Assembly (NCBI GenBank): GCA_003439945.1
Contig: QVRM01002050.1
Coordinates: 136,501 to 200,500, forward strand
Direction of reading: 5' to 3'
Length of the DNA stretch: 64,000 nt
DNA from: Dermanyssus gallinae
Lineage: Eukaryota; Arthropoda; Arachnida; Mesostigmata; Dermanyssidae
The translations under genes were made by a program, and so were the position numbers. Below are positions 9,909 to 19,626 of this stretch, piece by piece (position 1 is the stretch's first letter; every line of letters starts with the position of its first letter). The notes under the pieces are model-generated. The model saw only the letters and a program-made list of their open reading frames with translations, did not search any database and was not told the origin of the DNA.

Positions 9909-10538
9909 AGGGGTTGATAGTGGCGCATCCGACGTTCCTGCTGCCTCCTCTTGTGTCGGTTTGGCCGATCCGGCAAGCCCCGGGGGGGGCTGCGGCCGCC
10001 GAGCATCTCCTCCGCGCCCGCTCCCGACGCCTCACTCCTGAGTGGACTGCAGGAAGTGTGGGGGAGGGGGGGGGGTGATCGGACGGTAGAGAAGAGGGAA
10101 CCGTATGTGTCCACCAAGTCCCAGCTCCGTACCACCAACCGGTCCGGATATATCAAAGTTCTATTCTCGGGGAGGGAACGGCACTTGGAGGCCGCTCTCT
10201 CTAATACGTTGGCGCAGGACCCTTTTCCAGCGTGGACCCCTGGGGGGGGACGGAAGTCTGCTCAGATTGTTATACACCTCCGCGGCGAGGGTGGGTGGAG
10301 TTGGGCAGAGCACGAACTTCCGACCCTCCTGCCGGGGTAACCTCCCAAGTTTGGGAAAGACGTGCACTCGTTCCCTGCGGTGCAGGGAGGCTGCGCAGGT
10401 TGCCTATATAAGGAGGGACGTTGCTATGGAGAGGTGGCGAGGTGCCACCGGCTCCAGCTTGTAGCCGGTTTGACCTACGAGACCAGGATTTGGTAGGGTG
10501 GTCACTGGGACCCGCCGCCACCTCCTGCCCGAGCCTCG

Positions 10539-10556
10539 AGCGCCCCCTGGTGGCAG
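10539..10556 (-). promoter_or_regulatory. CTCF-like motif 1 in family III leader
   Basis: AGCGCCCCCTGGTGGCAG (plus strand) is a textbook match to the conserved CTCF core (CCACCAGGGGGCGC on the minus strand). Binding is inferred from the motif only. Confidence 0.5.
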
Positions 10557-10656
10557 AACCGGCGCAGTATCCAGCTCCTGCCCCAGTGGTCGCACAGTCA
10601 CGCGGTTCGGGGTGTGGGTCGTCTACGCGATCCTCTCCCTACTAACGTGACCCGCA

Positions 10657-10673
10657 CGCCCCCTGGTGGCGAC
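10657..10673 (-). promoter_or_regulatory. CTCF-like motif 2 in family III leader
   Basis: CGCCCCCTGGTGGCGAC (plus strand) is a second CTCF-core match in the same orientation, about 118 bp from the first. Confidence 0.5.
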
Positions 10674-11006
10674 AACCGGACCTCGCTCGATCTGTTCTCC
10701 GCTCAGTTGAGCGTCAACCGCTGAGCTAAACGGACGCGCGCTGGCAGGCTGCCGCACCCTGGGAGTGGCGGCGACGCCTGGCGGCGGAATCCGCAGAGAA
10801 CCAAAGAACAACAGAGATTCACTTAGCTGTAGGCCGTTGAGGTGGGCGGACGCGCCTTGCGAAGCTCTTCAAGCACTATCACACACCAAAGTCCACGAGA
10901 AGTATCCAAAAGTCCGTCACAATTGCACCACTGATGTCGAGTATAACACAGACGTCTATGGGAATCGCGAGAAACCGACGAAAATTCCTTGCAAATCGTA
11001 GCAGGC

Positions 11007-11033
11007 GGAGCGCGTGACCGCACTCGACGACTG
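11007..11033 (-). promoter_or_regulatory. 5'-terminal 27-bp box shared by families II and III
   Basis: On the sense (minus) strand the box begins CAGTCGTCGAGTGCGG and continues through a GTCACGCGC core. An identical 27-bp copy lies at 31564-31590. In both elements it starts 12-14 nt inside the 5' terminus, while the surrounding leaders are otherwise dissimilar. CAGT resembles an arthropod initiator, so a start-site-proximal promoter element is the likeliest role. Confidence 0.65.
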
Positions 11034-11045
11034 CCAGACCGGAAC

Positions 11046-11060
11046 TGATCCGCGTGAACC
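11046..11060. repeat. Target-site duplication of family III, right copy
   Basis: This is an exact copy of 4574-4588 (TGATCCGCGTGAACC). It runs directly into TAACCTAACC, showing that the target was the first telomeric unit. Confidence 0.9.
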
Positions 11061-11089
11061 TAACCTAACCTCCCCTAACCTAACCAAAC
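11058..11089. repeat. Telomeric (CCTAA)n tract with variants
   Basis: CCTAA units with one CCTCC and one CCAAA variant lie between the family III target duplication and the T-run (11090-11102) of copy II-2. Confidence 0.9.
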
Positions 11090-11117
11090 TTTTTTTTTTT
11101 TTGAGGTTCGGAGAAAA

Positions 11118-11199
11118 ATGCATTACGCACACCCACGGCGCAGATGGTACGCGCTTGGGTAGTGTGGGACTGCTCGTTGTTGTTGAGTTACCCACTAAA
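11118..11199 (-). promoter_or_regulatory. Conserved 3'-UTR block set (family II)
   Basis: The same three blocks as at 3145-3226 occur here: ATGCATTACGCAC at 11118, GTAGTGTGGGACT at 11159 and TTACCCACTAAA at 11188. Confidence 0.6.
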
Positions 11200-11278
11200 A
11201 AACCTACTCCTCACTTACCCCCCCAGGGCTCGGTACTGTTTCCCAGTTCTTCAAGGCCGAGGGGGGGAGCCGTCTGCT

Positions 11279-14200
11279 CTACCTGTTGAACCTGGCCTGG
11301 GAGCCCTGGGGGGTCGCGGTTCTTGTTTGCGTAGTTCCGCTGTGTGCTGCCCGTCTGTTCTCTTCTTTCCGGGTCTTTTCTCTCATCATGTGGTCCAGGA
11401 AGTGGGCTCCCTCCTTCCACGCCTGGGCTGAGTTCATCATCGCCGTTACTATTGTTTTAGTTTCAGAGCCTGCCAGTTGGTACGATGTGGAACGTCTCGC
11501 CGTGGAGAGCCCCGGGCAATGTGCGATTGTGTGATCCACATCGTCCGGCGCTCCCTAGGCGCACAGCGTGCATACGTCCGTGAGAGATTTGCCAATCCTT
11601 AACATATATGTCTGGTACTGTCCGTGGCCCGCCACCGCCTGCGTGGCGTAGTATGACAGGGGACCCTGTCCCGGACCGTTGTACCATTTGTCGAGATCTT
11701 CAATGAGGTTGCGGGTCCATTCCGCTTTCGTAGTCAGCCTGTTCCACTCCTCTTTCCACTCTATCATTGCTGCCGTCTTGGCCTCGTCGTAGTCCATGTG
11801 TCCATCTAGTCGCATGGCTCTTCGTTGTCCCGCAGTGATGTCCCACGGGATCATTCGGGCCATCACCAGCACCGCTTCTGTGCTGACCGTTTTATACGCC
11901 CTGCTGGTCCGTAGTGCGACGGTGCGTTGGGCTGAGCGCAGAAGTGTCCTATTTCTTGCTGTTCGGAGGGCCATATCTGCCCACACCGAAGCCGCGTATA
12001 GCGCAGTAGACTCTGCGGCGGTGGCCAGTAGGGCTCTTTTCTGTTGGTCCGCGCCCCCCGATCTCGGGAGAATCCTTTCTAGCGCCCTGGGTATTTTGCG
12101 GACCTTAGTCGAGATTGCGTCGATGTGTGCTCTTCCGGTCACGCCTGTATCTAGAGTCACGCCCAGGTATTTGGCCGTCTTTGCCATCGTGATCGAATGT
12201 CCCTCCAGCGTTAGCCGTATCTCCCGGGTGCGCTTTCGACCTGTAAAATATATGGCCTCTGTTTTTTCGGGGGCCAGTCGCAGGCCGTTCTGTGACATCC
12301 ATCGCGACACTCTGTCCATGGCGTCGTTTGCTGTGGCCTGGAGCGTTGCTTCGTGCTTGGCTCTGATTATCATGGCCAGGTCGTCCGCGTATGCGAGCGT
12401 TTCTACGCCTTCTGGGAGCCCCTCAAGACGCAGGACATCGTCGTATACCAGGTTCCACAGTGTCGGTCCGAGTATAGACCCCTGCGGAACCCCTGCGGTG
12501 ACGTCGATGCTTCCGTGACTCGTATGGAGTCGTCGCTCTTTCAGGTAGGATGCTGTGATCCGCGTGAGGTAGGGTGGGATTTTTCGTCGCTTCATGCTGT
12601 CTATGATAGTTTCCCATCTGGCGCTGTTGAAGGCATTTCTGACATCAAGCAGAATTAAGAGGACGTATTTTCGCGTCTTCAGGGTCGCCATGGTCTCTTG
12701 GCCCGCCGTATTAATAATTTTCTCGATTGGGTCTAATGTTGAGTGGCCTTTTCTGAAGCCGTGTTGGTGGGGCGACAGGGCCCCTGTTGCCTCGATCGCG
12801 TCCGTTAGCCGTGTCTGTATTATATTTTCGAAAAGTTTTTCTATTGTGTCTAGTAGACAGATTGGCCTGTAGTTTCCAGGCGAGGTCTTGGGTATCAGTG
12901 CCAGGTGGGACGTCTTCCAGGCAGGAGGAAAAATGCCTTTGCGGAGGATCTCTGTTGCCGTCTTTGCAATGATTTCTGGGTGTTCTCTCGCTAATATCCA
13001 GATTACTTCAGGTGGGACTCCGTCCGGGCCCGGCGCTTTGCCAGGTGCAAGGCGTTCGGCGGCCTCGAGAACCTCCTCTTGTGTTACTGGCGGTATGTCA
13101 TTGGGGTCTATGTAAGGTAGTGTGTCTGTGGGGCGTGGAGGGTGTTTAGGAAAAAGTTTTGCGACCTGTCTTAGTGTTTCTTCTTGAGTGAGGGGCGGCG
13201 GGGGAGTCTTGAGTTTACCCCGGACTAGTTTGTACGGGAGTCCCCAGGGGTCGAACTGGACCAGGTCTATGAGAGCTTTCCAGCATTCCAGTTTTGCCGC
13301 CCGTATCTTGTGTCTCAGTGTGTCTCGTGCCGTTCTGTATGTACTCAGTAGTGTTTCTTCCCTGGCTATTGCTACGTGTAAGATGTGTTCGTGTTTGCCG
13401 TTTCTACGTCGTTTAGCTAGCCACGATCTGGCCCTTGTGAGTGTGCGTTTGGCTCGTATGCAGGCTGTCCGTGCTTCTTTTACTTCTGTTGTCCACCAAG
13501 GTTGGGGAGTGCGTCGGTTTGTGCGTCGTCGTGGTGGTCCTCCCGCTGCTCGGCATGCTGCTTTAATTATCTTGGTGAGGTTGCGTGGTGTGGGGTTAAA
13601 GTTGTTTGAGAGTTTTGCCTTTGGTATTTTCTGAGTTTAGTTTTGTTTATGTGTCTCATTTGCCATGTTTTCCGAGAGGGGGGTGGGTGTGCTTGTGTCT
13701 CGTCATAGTTGTATGTTATGTATTGATGATCGCTTAGTGTTTCTGCGTCTGTGTCCACCCGCCAGTTGCTGATTAGGTGTAATGAGATGTCGTTTGTTAT
13801 TGTGAGATCTATGTACGACTCCTGGCGGCCTCTGGTGAAGGTCGGGGCCTCGCCGTCGTTGAGTACTGTTAGGGAGAAGCAAGCTAGCCAGTCTAGGAGG
13901 AGGGTGCCCCGGCGGGTGGCTTTGCGGGAGCCCCATAAGGGGTGAGCTGCATTTAGGTCTCCTGTAAGGAGTAGCTGGTGTGGTTTGAGAGAATTGATGA
14001 GGTCAGAGAGGGATGTTAGGTATTCGTTGAATTGTTCAGGTGTGCGGTTCGGTGAGAGTAGCAGGATAGTATGTAGGAGTTGTTTCCCGTGTGTATCCAG
14101 GTGTATCCCGGGCCTGATCCGTGGTCTGCTATGGGTACTCTTGTGTCTCGGCCTGTCCACCATATCGCCGTGTCTGCTGTCGGGTCTGTGTAATAGTTTG

Positions 14201-14372
14201 CGCGTGTTTGTGCTATGTTTGTGTTTGGTTCTGTGATTAAGCAGAGAGATATTTCGTGTTCGTGTGCGTATGCCTGTAGTGCGTCGTGTGCGGCTCGGCA
14301 TCGATTGAGGTTAGTTTGAAGTATTTTTATTTTGTGGTTTTTGTCTTCTGTCTTTTCTGGATGGTTGTCCAC
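11279..14372 (-). pseudogene. ORF2 endonuclease-RT, family II copy II-2 (frameshifts and one nonsense)
   Basis: All domains are present. The endonuclease starts at Met 14372 with LQTNLNRCRAAHDAL, then LITEPN, LTGDLNAAHPLWGS and LSDHQYI. The RT carries LLILLDVRNAFNSA, GVPQGSILGPTLWNL and LAYADDLAM. A C-terminal CTLC...H...C motif follows. Damage: a 1-bp deletion near 14057 shifts the endonuclease frame (compare 23320-23345), a second shift lies near 13570-13600 in the endonuclease-RT linker, and a TAG at 11566-11568 falls inside the zinc motif just after CTLCA. The frame resumes after it to 11279. The 46-nt overlap with ORF1 is kept. It is a dead copy, though the RT core (11555-12691) is continuous. 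Confidence 0.9.
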
Positions 14373-16459
14373 CCGTCTGTATTTCCTGTTGTTAATTCTG
14401 TCGCTGTTGCTGTTGTCTCGGAGGTTGTTGTTACTGTAGGGGTGCTATTGTTGGTGTCTGTTGTAGTTGTCGGCTCTCTTGTTTGGGGTGATGGGTTTTG
14501 TTGTTTTGTTGGTTTGCTTGGGGAGTCTTCTTTGTCACCTTCTGTTGCTGGGGAGAGGATTTCTTGTTGTTTCTCCGTCCCTGATCTCAGTCTGCGCTCT
14601 TTGGCAATCTGGTCCCTGTATGCTGGGCAGGACATCGCATCCGCGCGGTGTCCCTCCGTGTTGCAAGTGATGCACTTCATTGCTTCGGCCTTGCAGTCTC
14701 TTGTTCTATGGCCTAGCGTTCCGAATCGTAGGCACAGGTCTCCTTCAATCGGTTTTTCCGTTGAGCAGGAGTCTGCCCGATGTCCCGGGCGTTGGCACCG
14801 GTGGCATATGGGCAATCTGTGCCACACGTCTGGTCGGCAAATGTTTCCTCCGATTTTGACTGAGTTTAAGTTATCGAGGCGCCGGGCGAGTGGTGCGGGT
14901 AGCCGGGCTAGTGCGTACCATCGCCTATTTCGGCCCTGTCTGGGCTCTGTGATGTTAATTAGCGCTGGGTCTTGCACCCTTAGGCAGGCGGCAACTTCTC
15001 GTCGTATCTGTGGGGCGCCGAGTAATGGATTGATGTTCCACAGCGCTACTTCTAGCGTGGGGTCGAAAGACTTGGTGTCAGCCTCCAGCCCTGAGTCGCA
15101 GATTTTCTTGGTGAGACGTTCGCTCGCGCCTGGTGTGCGTTCCCCCAGTCGGATGGCTACGTCCCCAGTGGAGGTAATTTTCACTTCTCTGATGACAGTT
15201 TCGGCCATGGATGTTGGGTCCAGCTTCTCCATGACGGCTTTTATTGTCTCCGCGAAGGTTTTCCCTTCAGCTACCTTGACTCGAATCGATGTCCTCGGTT
15301 TGTATGGTGCGGCGTAGTTTTGTTGGAAGGTTGTTGGGGGGGGGCTGCGGGTGGCACCCCTGTCTCTCTGTTCTTTAGCAGGGCGACCGTTCCTGGAGTG
15401 GGCGACCGTGCTACCAATGCCGCTATTATGCGGTGGTACGGTATAATTCGCATGTCTTCAGGGGCGTACAGGAGTGGTGTCTGGTCCTGCGGTTTTTCCC
15501 CGCCAGTAGGAGCATGCGGTGTGTTACTGCCCTCATTGTTGCTAGGGTTATGTCGTCTACCAGGGCGGTTCCTGGGTCTTCCGGTAGAATGCCTACTATT
15601 AGCTGGTGACTCGTTTCAGAGACCGGGGATGGGCCTGTGAATGACTCTATGGTCGCGCCGATTACCACCGCTGATCCAGTGGGTAAGGCTCTTACAGAGC
15701 TTAGGGAGGGGTAGGCCGCCAGGAGGCTTCCCAGGTCATCCCCTTCTGGCAGCTGCCGTTGTCTCAGCAGCATGCCGCGTATCCCTTTATATGTCGAGAA
15801 GTTGGTTATCGACGGTGGGACTGCTTGTGTCGCAGTGGGGGGCCATGGCAGTTGAGCTAGTTGTATGTAGTCCTCTGTCGTTTCGGCTCCTCGTATCTTC
15901 TCGTCGAGATGTTTCTGCTGTGCCGCGTATGTCTCTGCCGCGCACTTGGGGCATTTACTGCCAGCCGGTCCTGTTGCTGCGCCCTTGTTTACCCCTCTGG
16001 TTGCCGCATCTCGTTCGCTCTCGGCGGCTTTGAGTAAAACTCTTGCCTCATCGCGTTAGGCTGTTGTCTTTTCGAGTTCCTGCTGCATTGCAAATCGTTC
16101 CCAATCCGCTTTGAGTCGGGATTCTCGCAGGATCGTGATTATGGCTTCTGTCGCTGAGTATACTCCGCGCAGATCAAGCTCTAGCTTTTTTGATAAGGTC
16201 TTGAGCGCCACTGCTGTGTTTCTCGGCTCGCAGTGCGTGACAATTTCGGCGCAGTCTTAGGCTAGTATCCCGTAGGCCTCTTCAAAGGCCTTTCGGGCCT
16301 CCTCGTCCAACCCCGAGCCGGTGTCACGGTGCTTGGTTGGGGGGGCCTCCAGGGGGGGGGGGTTTCCGTCGGGCCTCTTGGGCGCTTCCGAATGCCGATG
16401 GGCTCAGCATAGTCGTGGTCCATTCCTGCTGGTGTTGAGTCGGAGTTGTCGTTTGTCAT
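14327..16459 (-). pseudogene. ORF1 gag-like protein, family II copy II-2 (frameshifted)
   Basis: The N-terminus MTNDNSDSTPAGMDHDYAEP (start 16459) matches the family II start at 25508. The frame then breaks repeatedly, with recognisable segments at 15426-15773 and 14327-15232. The C-terminal segment has a conserved TLEVALWNINPLLGAPQI block and three knuckles: CHRCQRPGHRADSC is intact, the second reads CLRFGTLGHRTRDC with Phe replacing a zinc Cys, and the third is CITCNTEGHRADAMSC. The gene ends ...KRQKTKTTK, overlapping ORF2 by 46 nt. The lost Cys and the frameshifts make it nonfunctional. Confidence 0.85.
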
Positions 16460-16489
16460 GTTGAGGTCGTTGTTAGTCTCGCTGGGAGA

Positions 16490-16697
16490 CCTACGGATCT
16501 CCGGTCGTTACCACCCATACCGCTGCGTCTCCCCTCTCATCGACCAGCCACCTTCTGGCGCCGGCAACTGCCTTGTTCGGTTCTGAGACAAGGCAGACGT
16601 CGACACCCATCGCGGAAGCCGTCTGCTCTAAGAGGTCGTGGGCGGCAACGCATCTATTCAGGTTGACCTGAAGTATCGACGTGAGTCGTTGCTTCAT
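16490..16697 (-). pseudogene. ORF2 endonuclease N-terminal fragment, family I
   Basis: It starts at the Met of MKQRLTSILQVNLNRC (16697) and covers AAHDLLEQ and CLVSEPN, two active-site blocks. It runs to AVWVVTTGDP, where family I sequence stops. It keeps the 44-nt overlap with ORF1 typical of family I. It is a fragment, so no enzyme is made. Confidence 0.85.
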
Positions 16698-18690
16698 TTC
16701 CAATAGCCTGAGTTTCCACCTTTTCCGCAGCGGCATCGTTCTTGTGAGGCGTGGATTTTGGACCGTTTGCAACGTAGGTAAAGCCGTCTTCCTCCATTCT
16801 TTCGATCACTTTTACAACTGGTTCGGAGGGCATTTGTCCTCCTTTTCGAAACTTCATTCGGTCTTTGCGCAGTTCTGTTAAGTACTGTCTGTAGACGGCG
16901 CAGGCCATCGACATCGCTCCGTGGTCCTCTTTTTGGCATAGTGCGCAGCGTCGGGGATTTGGACATCCTTTTGCAGTGTGACCAGCGATCTCACAATTAA
17001 TGCATAGCCGTTCCCCCTGCTGTCGTGGTTCAGTGCATTTTGCCGCTACGTGGCCAGGCTTCAATCAACTGTTGCACAGGATGGGTTTGCTAACCTCGTG
17101 TATGGTGCTTCGGCCCCAACCGAGGTGCACCCTACCAATTGATAACAACCTTTCGGTACTCTTCGCATCAACTCGAAAAGCTATCGTACGGATCCTAGCT
17201 CGACTGACTCGCAGCTCATCTACCTCGAGAACAGCGGGTCTGTTTTTCCCGAGCAGCTTTCGTAACTCAGCTTCTGCTCGTTCCTTTGTCGTAGTAGCGA
17301 TAACGTCACGAATAATTAGGTTAGCCCTGATTGGACGAGTTTTCTCCACGACATTCATTGCCGCTTCCTCGCGAATCTTATTTATTAGGGCATCTCGTCC
17401 GCCCGCCTGTGTCTCCTTAAGAACTATGATAATGTCCTGGCTGTCCCTAGCTTTGGCGGTGGTCTGGATCACAGCGCCGCTCAGCTCGTAGGGATTGACT
17501 TTCTCTTGTAGGGCCTTCAGCTTCTCACTGTACAAGGTGTCGTCGTCGTTTTTGATGACGAGAGTGCTAGTCCGTTTACTGCTCCCTGCCCTCCGTTCTG
17601 TTGCGTCGGGGCTCGTGTTGCTCTCCATCACCGTGCGGTGTAGCGTCAGCTGTATTTTCGCGCTGCCCTTTATTTTTAAGACATGTCTCTGCAATGCATG
17701 CAGTTTCCTTCTCCATGGATGATCTCGGTAATTTTCCTAGCCTTGATCAATGGCACTCCCATGGGGAAAAGGTACGTCACCCTGGTTCGATTCTCCTCGT
17801 TTTCGTCATGTGCGGCAGCCGCATCCCAGACAAGTCGGAATAGTTTCGTCGTCATCGTAAGTATGTCCTCGGGGGTTTTGCCCTTGGTCTTCCCGATGAC
17901 CAGAGTTCGCGGGGGCAAAGGCGCTTCGTTTTCGCTGTTATCTAGTTCATCTGATACCAGCGCGGCAGAGTCCTGCGCCTTGCCTTTTCATCGTTACGTG
18001 CCCGTGAGATTTTCTCCCTGATTACCGAAATCATCTCTTTTTTCAGGCGCGTTTTCCTCTGCTCTGGGGTCTCTTGAAGCATTTGAAGCTCATCAGTCGC
18101 CACTAGTAAGCATTGCTTCCAAGTTATTAGCGGCATGCATCTTCAGGTCATTCTAATTAACGGCATTACGGCCTCTGTCCACGCCTTCGCATCTTTAACC
18201 AGTGATTTAATGTCGATGTTCACATTTTTAAACCTAGGATCTTCAATGTTTACCCGAGCAAATATTTCGCAAATCTTATCAAGCTGCTGTACAATTTTCC
18301 TCTCAATTTCCGAAAGCTCCTTTGTTTTGCCTTCGCTTGGCCCAAGAGTCTTTGTCTTCTTCTGGTCATCCGAGGTGGTGCGGCTTCCTCTTGCCTTGCT
18401 TTCTTCCGTCCTTCTCCTGGGCCGCGGATTCTTCCTCGTTGATAGCTCTAGGGGCGATAGGCTTCTTGTGGTCGGCGGAGTGCGCGCCAGACCCCTTTTC
18501 GCAAAGGGATCTACCGCCTCAACCGGTGCTTTTAGCACCTCTTCGCTTCATCCTTCCTTCTTCCTTCTAGTAGCCGTACTCGACGGGGTGGCCTGGTCGC
18601 CTACCTCCCCTGCCGGACGTTCCTCTTCTGGGTGGGAAACCATTGCTGGTGGCACGAAACCAGCATTTTAGTTTTTACCGTTCATTTTCA
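16654..18690 (-). pseudogene. ORF1 gag-like protein, family I copy I-2 (several frameshifts)
   Basis: This is the same protein as the 838-aa ORF1 at 44-2560, but broken into at least five frames (segments 16654-17064, 17065-17694, 17676-17918, 17942-18136 and 18143-18538). Knuckles CINCEIAGHTAKGC and CALCQKEDHGAMSMAC are readable in the first segment. A stop near 17065 interrupts the first knuckle (CNS/LKPGHVAAKC). The block around 18000-18120 is internally deleted compared with I-1, losing much of the coiled coil. The start is inferred near 18690 from I-1. Confidence 0.85.
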
Positions 18691-18913
18691 TTGGTTCTTA
18701 GTTTCTCCGTTTGGGTACTTATCGGTCCTTGGCCGTCCACCATGTGTGGCGTGGTGTGACAGTGTCTCGCAGCTGCGGGGTTTCAGGGAGCCATGGCCTC
18801 GGCAATGCGCCCCGTTTAACACACTGCTAGGTCCCATCCGGTCGCCAGCCGGCATAACAGTGGTCTCGGATTTACAACGGATGATGGGGCAGCCAGGTTC
18901 AGGTTGGCTACTA

Positions 18914-19009
18914 TTGCATTTACGCAGACTAGACTCATACTAAGTCAAAAGTACTGTGAGACTCGGAGGCCAACCTAGTAAATTACCTAAGCCTACCCTA
19001 CCCACTAAA
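18914..19009 (-). promoter_or_regulatory. Conserved 3'-UTR block set (family I)
   Basis: TTGCATTTACGCA at 18914, GTACTGTGAGACT at 18951 and TACCCACTAAA at 18999 match the blocks in the other family I and II 3' UTRs. Here the poly(A) is missing because the junction cuts just before it. Confidence 0.5.
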
Positions 19010-19626
19010 CCCGCTAACTCCCCACCACAAACAGCCCCTCGGTCTCTATATGCATTCCTTCAAGGGGCTGTCAGTCGCGGGTACTTCTTATCTCTCATAG
19101 CACTGGACTCTTTTGTGCCAGCCTGGTATCTTTTGGCTCTTGTCTGTCATGGCACTGAACTCATTTGTACCGGCTTGGGTTCTTTTGGTCTTTATCTTAA
19201 TTTGAAGCTCTGGCCGCCTGTTCTCGCTGCCTTTCAAGGGTCTCTTTGACTCTTAGTATTCTTTCGACTGCGCTGGCCACCAACTCCCAGCTCTCATCCT
19301 CCCGCGACGTTTTCAGTGCAGGGAGATCTTCCCTCTGCGTGCGGTCCTTGGCTGGGGCTGATAAGCTCCTCGACGCCGGTGGAGTCCGTAACAGGCCTCT
19401 CCGCGCGAAAGGGTTCATTGATGCCCCAGAAACCTCTTCTGCTCCTTCTGTACTTCCAGTAGCCATACGCGGCGGAGAAGCCTGGTTGCCTACCTCTCCT
19501 GCCGGACTCTCTTCTTGTGGGTGGGAAACCCCAGTTGCTGGTGGCACTAAACCAGCTTTTTTGTTGTTTTATTCCATTTTAGGTTGTTTCGTCGATTTAG
19601 GGACTTAACGGTCCTTGGCCGTCTAC
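18915..19626 (-). mobile_element. Family I internal-deletion derivative I-3
   Basis: This ~0.7-kb element has family I 3' UTR (18915-19196), an ORF1/ORF2 fusion and a short leader piece (19576-19626). Everything between codon ~86 of ORF1 and the last ~30 codons of ORF2 is gone. It ends at GTCTACCAT (19626), where family II sequence begins without a telomeric spacer. The layout resembles a non-autonomous deletion derivative. Confidence 0.8.
19197..19575 (-). pseudogene. In-frame fusion of ORF1 N-terminus to ORF2 C-terminus
   Basis: Residues 1-86 of the frame starting at 19547 match the ORF1 N-terminus (PPATGVSHPQEESPAGEVG, NPFARRGLLRTPP). The last ~30 residues (VERILRVKETLERQREQAAR) match the extreme C-terminus of family I ORF2. 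The two join in frame around 19290. The original ORF1 Met (near 19575) is followed by a TAA at codon 3 where I-1 has Leu, so translation would have to start at 19547. No zinc knuckle, endonuclease or RT remains. Confidence 0.75.

Larger units (their letters stand above)
4589..11045 (-). mobile_element. Family III R1-clade retrotransposon, complete copy III-1
   Basis: This is a 6.46-kb element with an 18-nt poly(A) (T-run 4589-4606), a 216-bp 3' UTR, ORF2, ORF1 and a 1.14-kb 5' leader. It is bounded by a perfect 15-bp target-site duplication. Both ORFs are open and all diagnostic catalytic and zinc motifs are present, so this is the one copy in the window that looks competent. The insertion point is CC|TAA of the first telomeric unit after copy II-1. 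The 5' end carries a 27-bp box shared with family II (11007-11033). Confidence 0.95.
9909..11045 (-). other. 5' leader of family III (1.14 kb)
   Basis: This is a non-coding GC-rich leader upstream of ORF1. I see no ORF worth calling. It holds two CTCF-like motifs (10539-10556 and 10657-10673) and, 12 bp from the 5' end, the 27-bp box shared with family II. LINEs of this kind carry an internal promoter at the very 5' end, so this leader is the likely promoter-bearing region. Confidence 0.75.
11090..16489 (-). mobile_element. Family II element, near full-length copy II-2 (leader truncated)
   Basis: The order is poly(A) 11090-11102, 3' UTR, ORF2, ORF1 and the first bases of the leader. Similarity to the family II leader (25501-25535) stops near 16484, where family I endonuclease sequence begins without any telomeric spacer. 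That is a recombination or truncation junction. Confidence 0.9.
16490..18914 (-). mobile_element. Family I fragment I-2 (endonuclease start, ORF1, partial leader)
   Basis: The 5' part of a family I element: leader to 18914, ORF1 and the first ~65 codons of ORF2. Its distal side is cut at about 16490 against the family II leader. Its proximal side joins, without poly(A) or CCTAA, the 3' UTR of copy I-3 at 18914-18915. The leader 18700-18910 is nearly identical to 2568-2759. Confidence 0.85.

Noticed and set aside
13567..14301. Separate 244-aa protein gene
   Set aside because: It is the frameshifted endonuclease of copy II-2. The Arg/Thr-rich first third is out-of-frame reading.
14286..15317. 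343-codon plus-strand ORF
   Set aside because: Antisense to family II ORF1. The apparent hydrophobic V/L runs come from reading the T/Q-rich coding sequence backwards.
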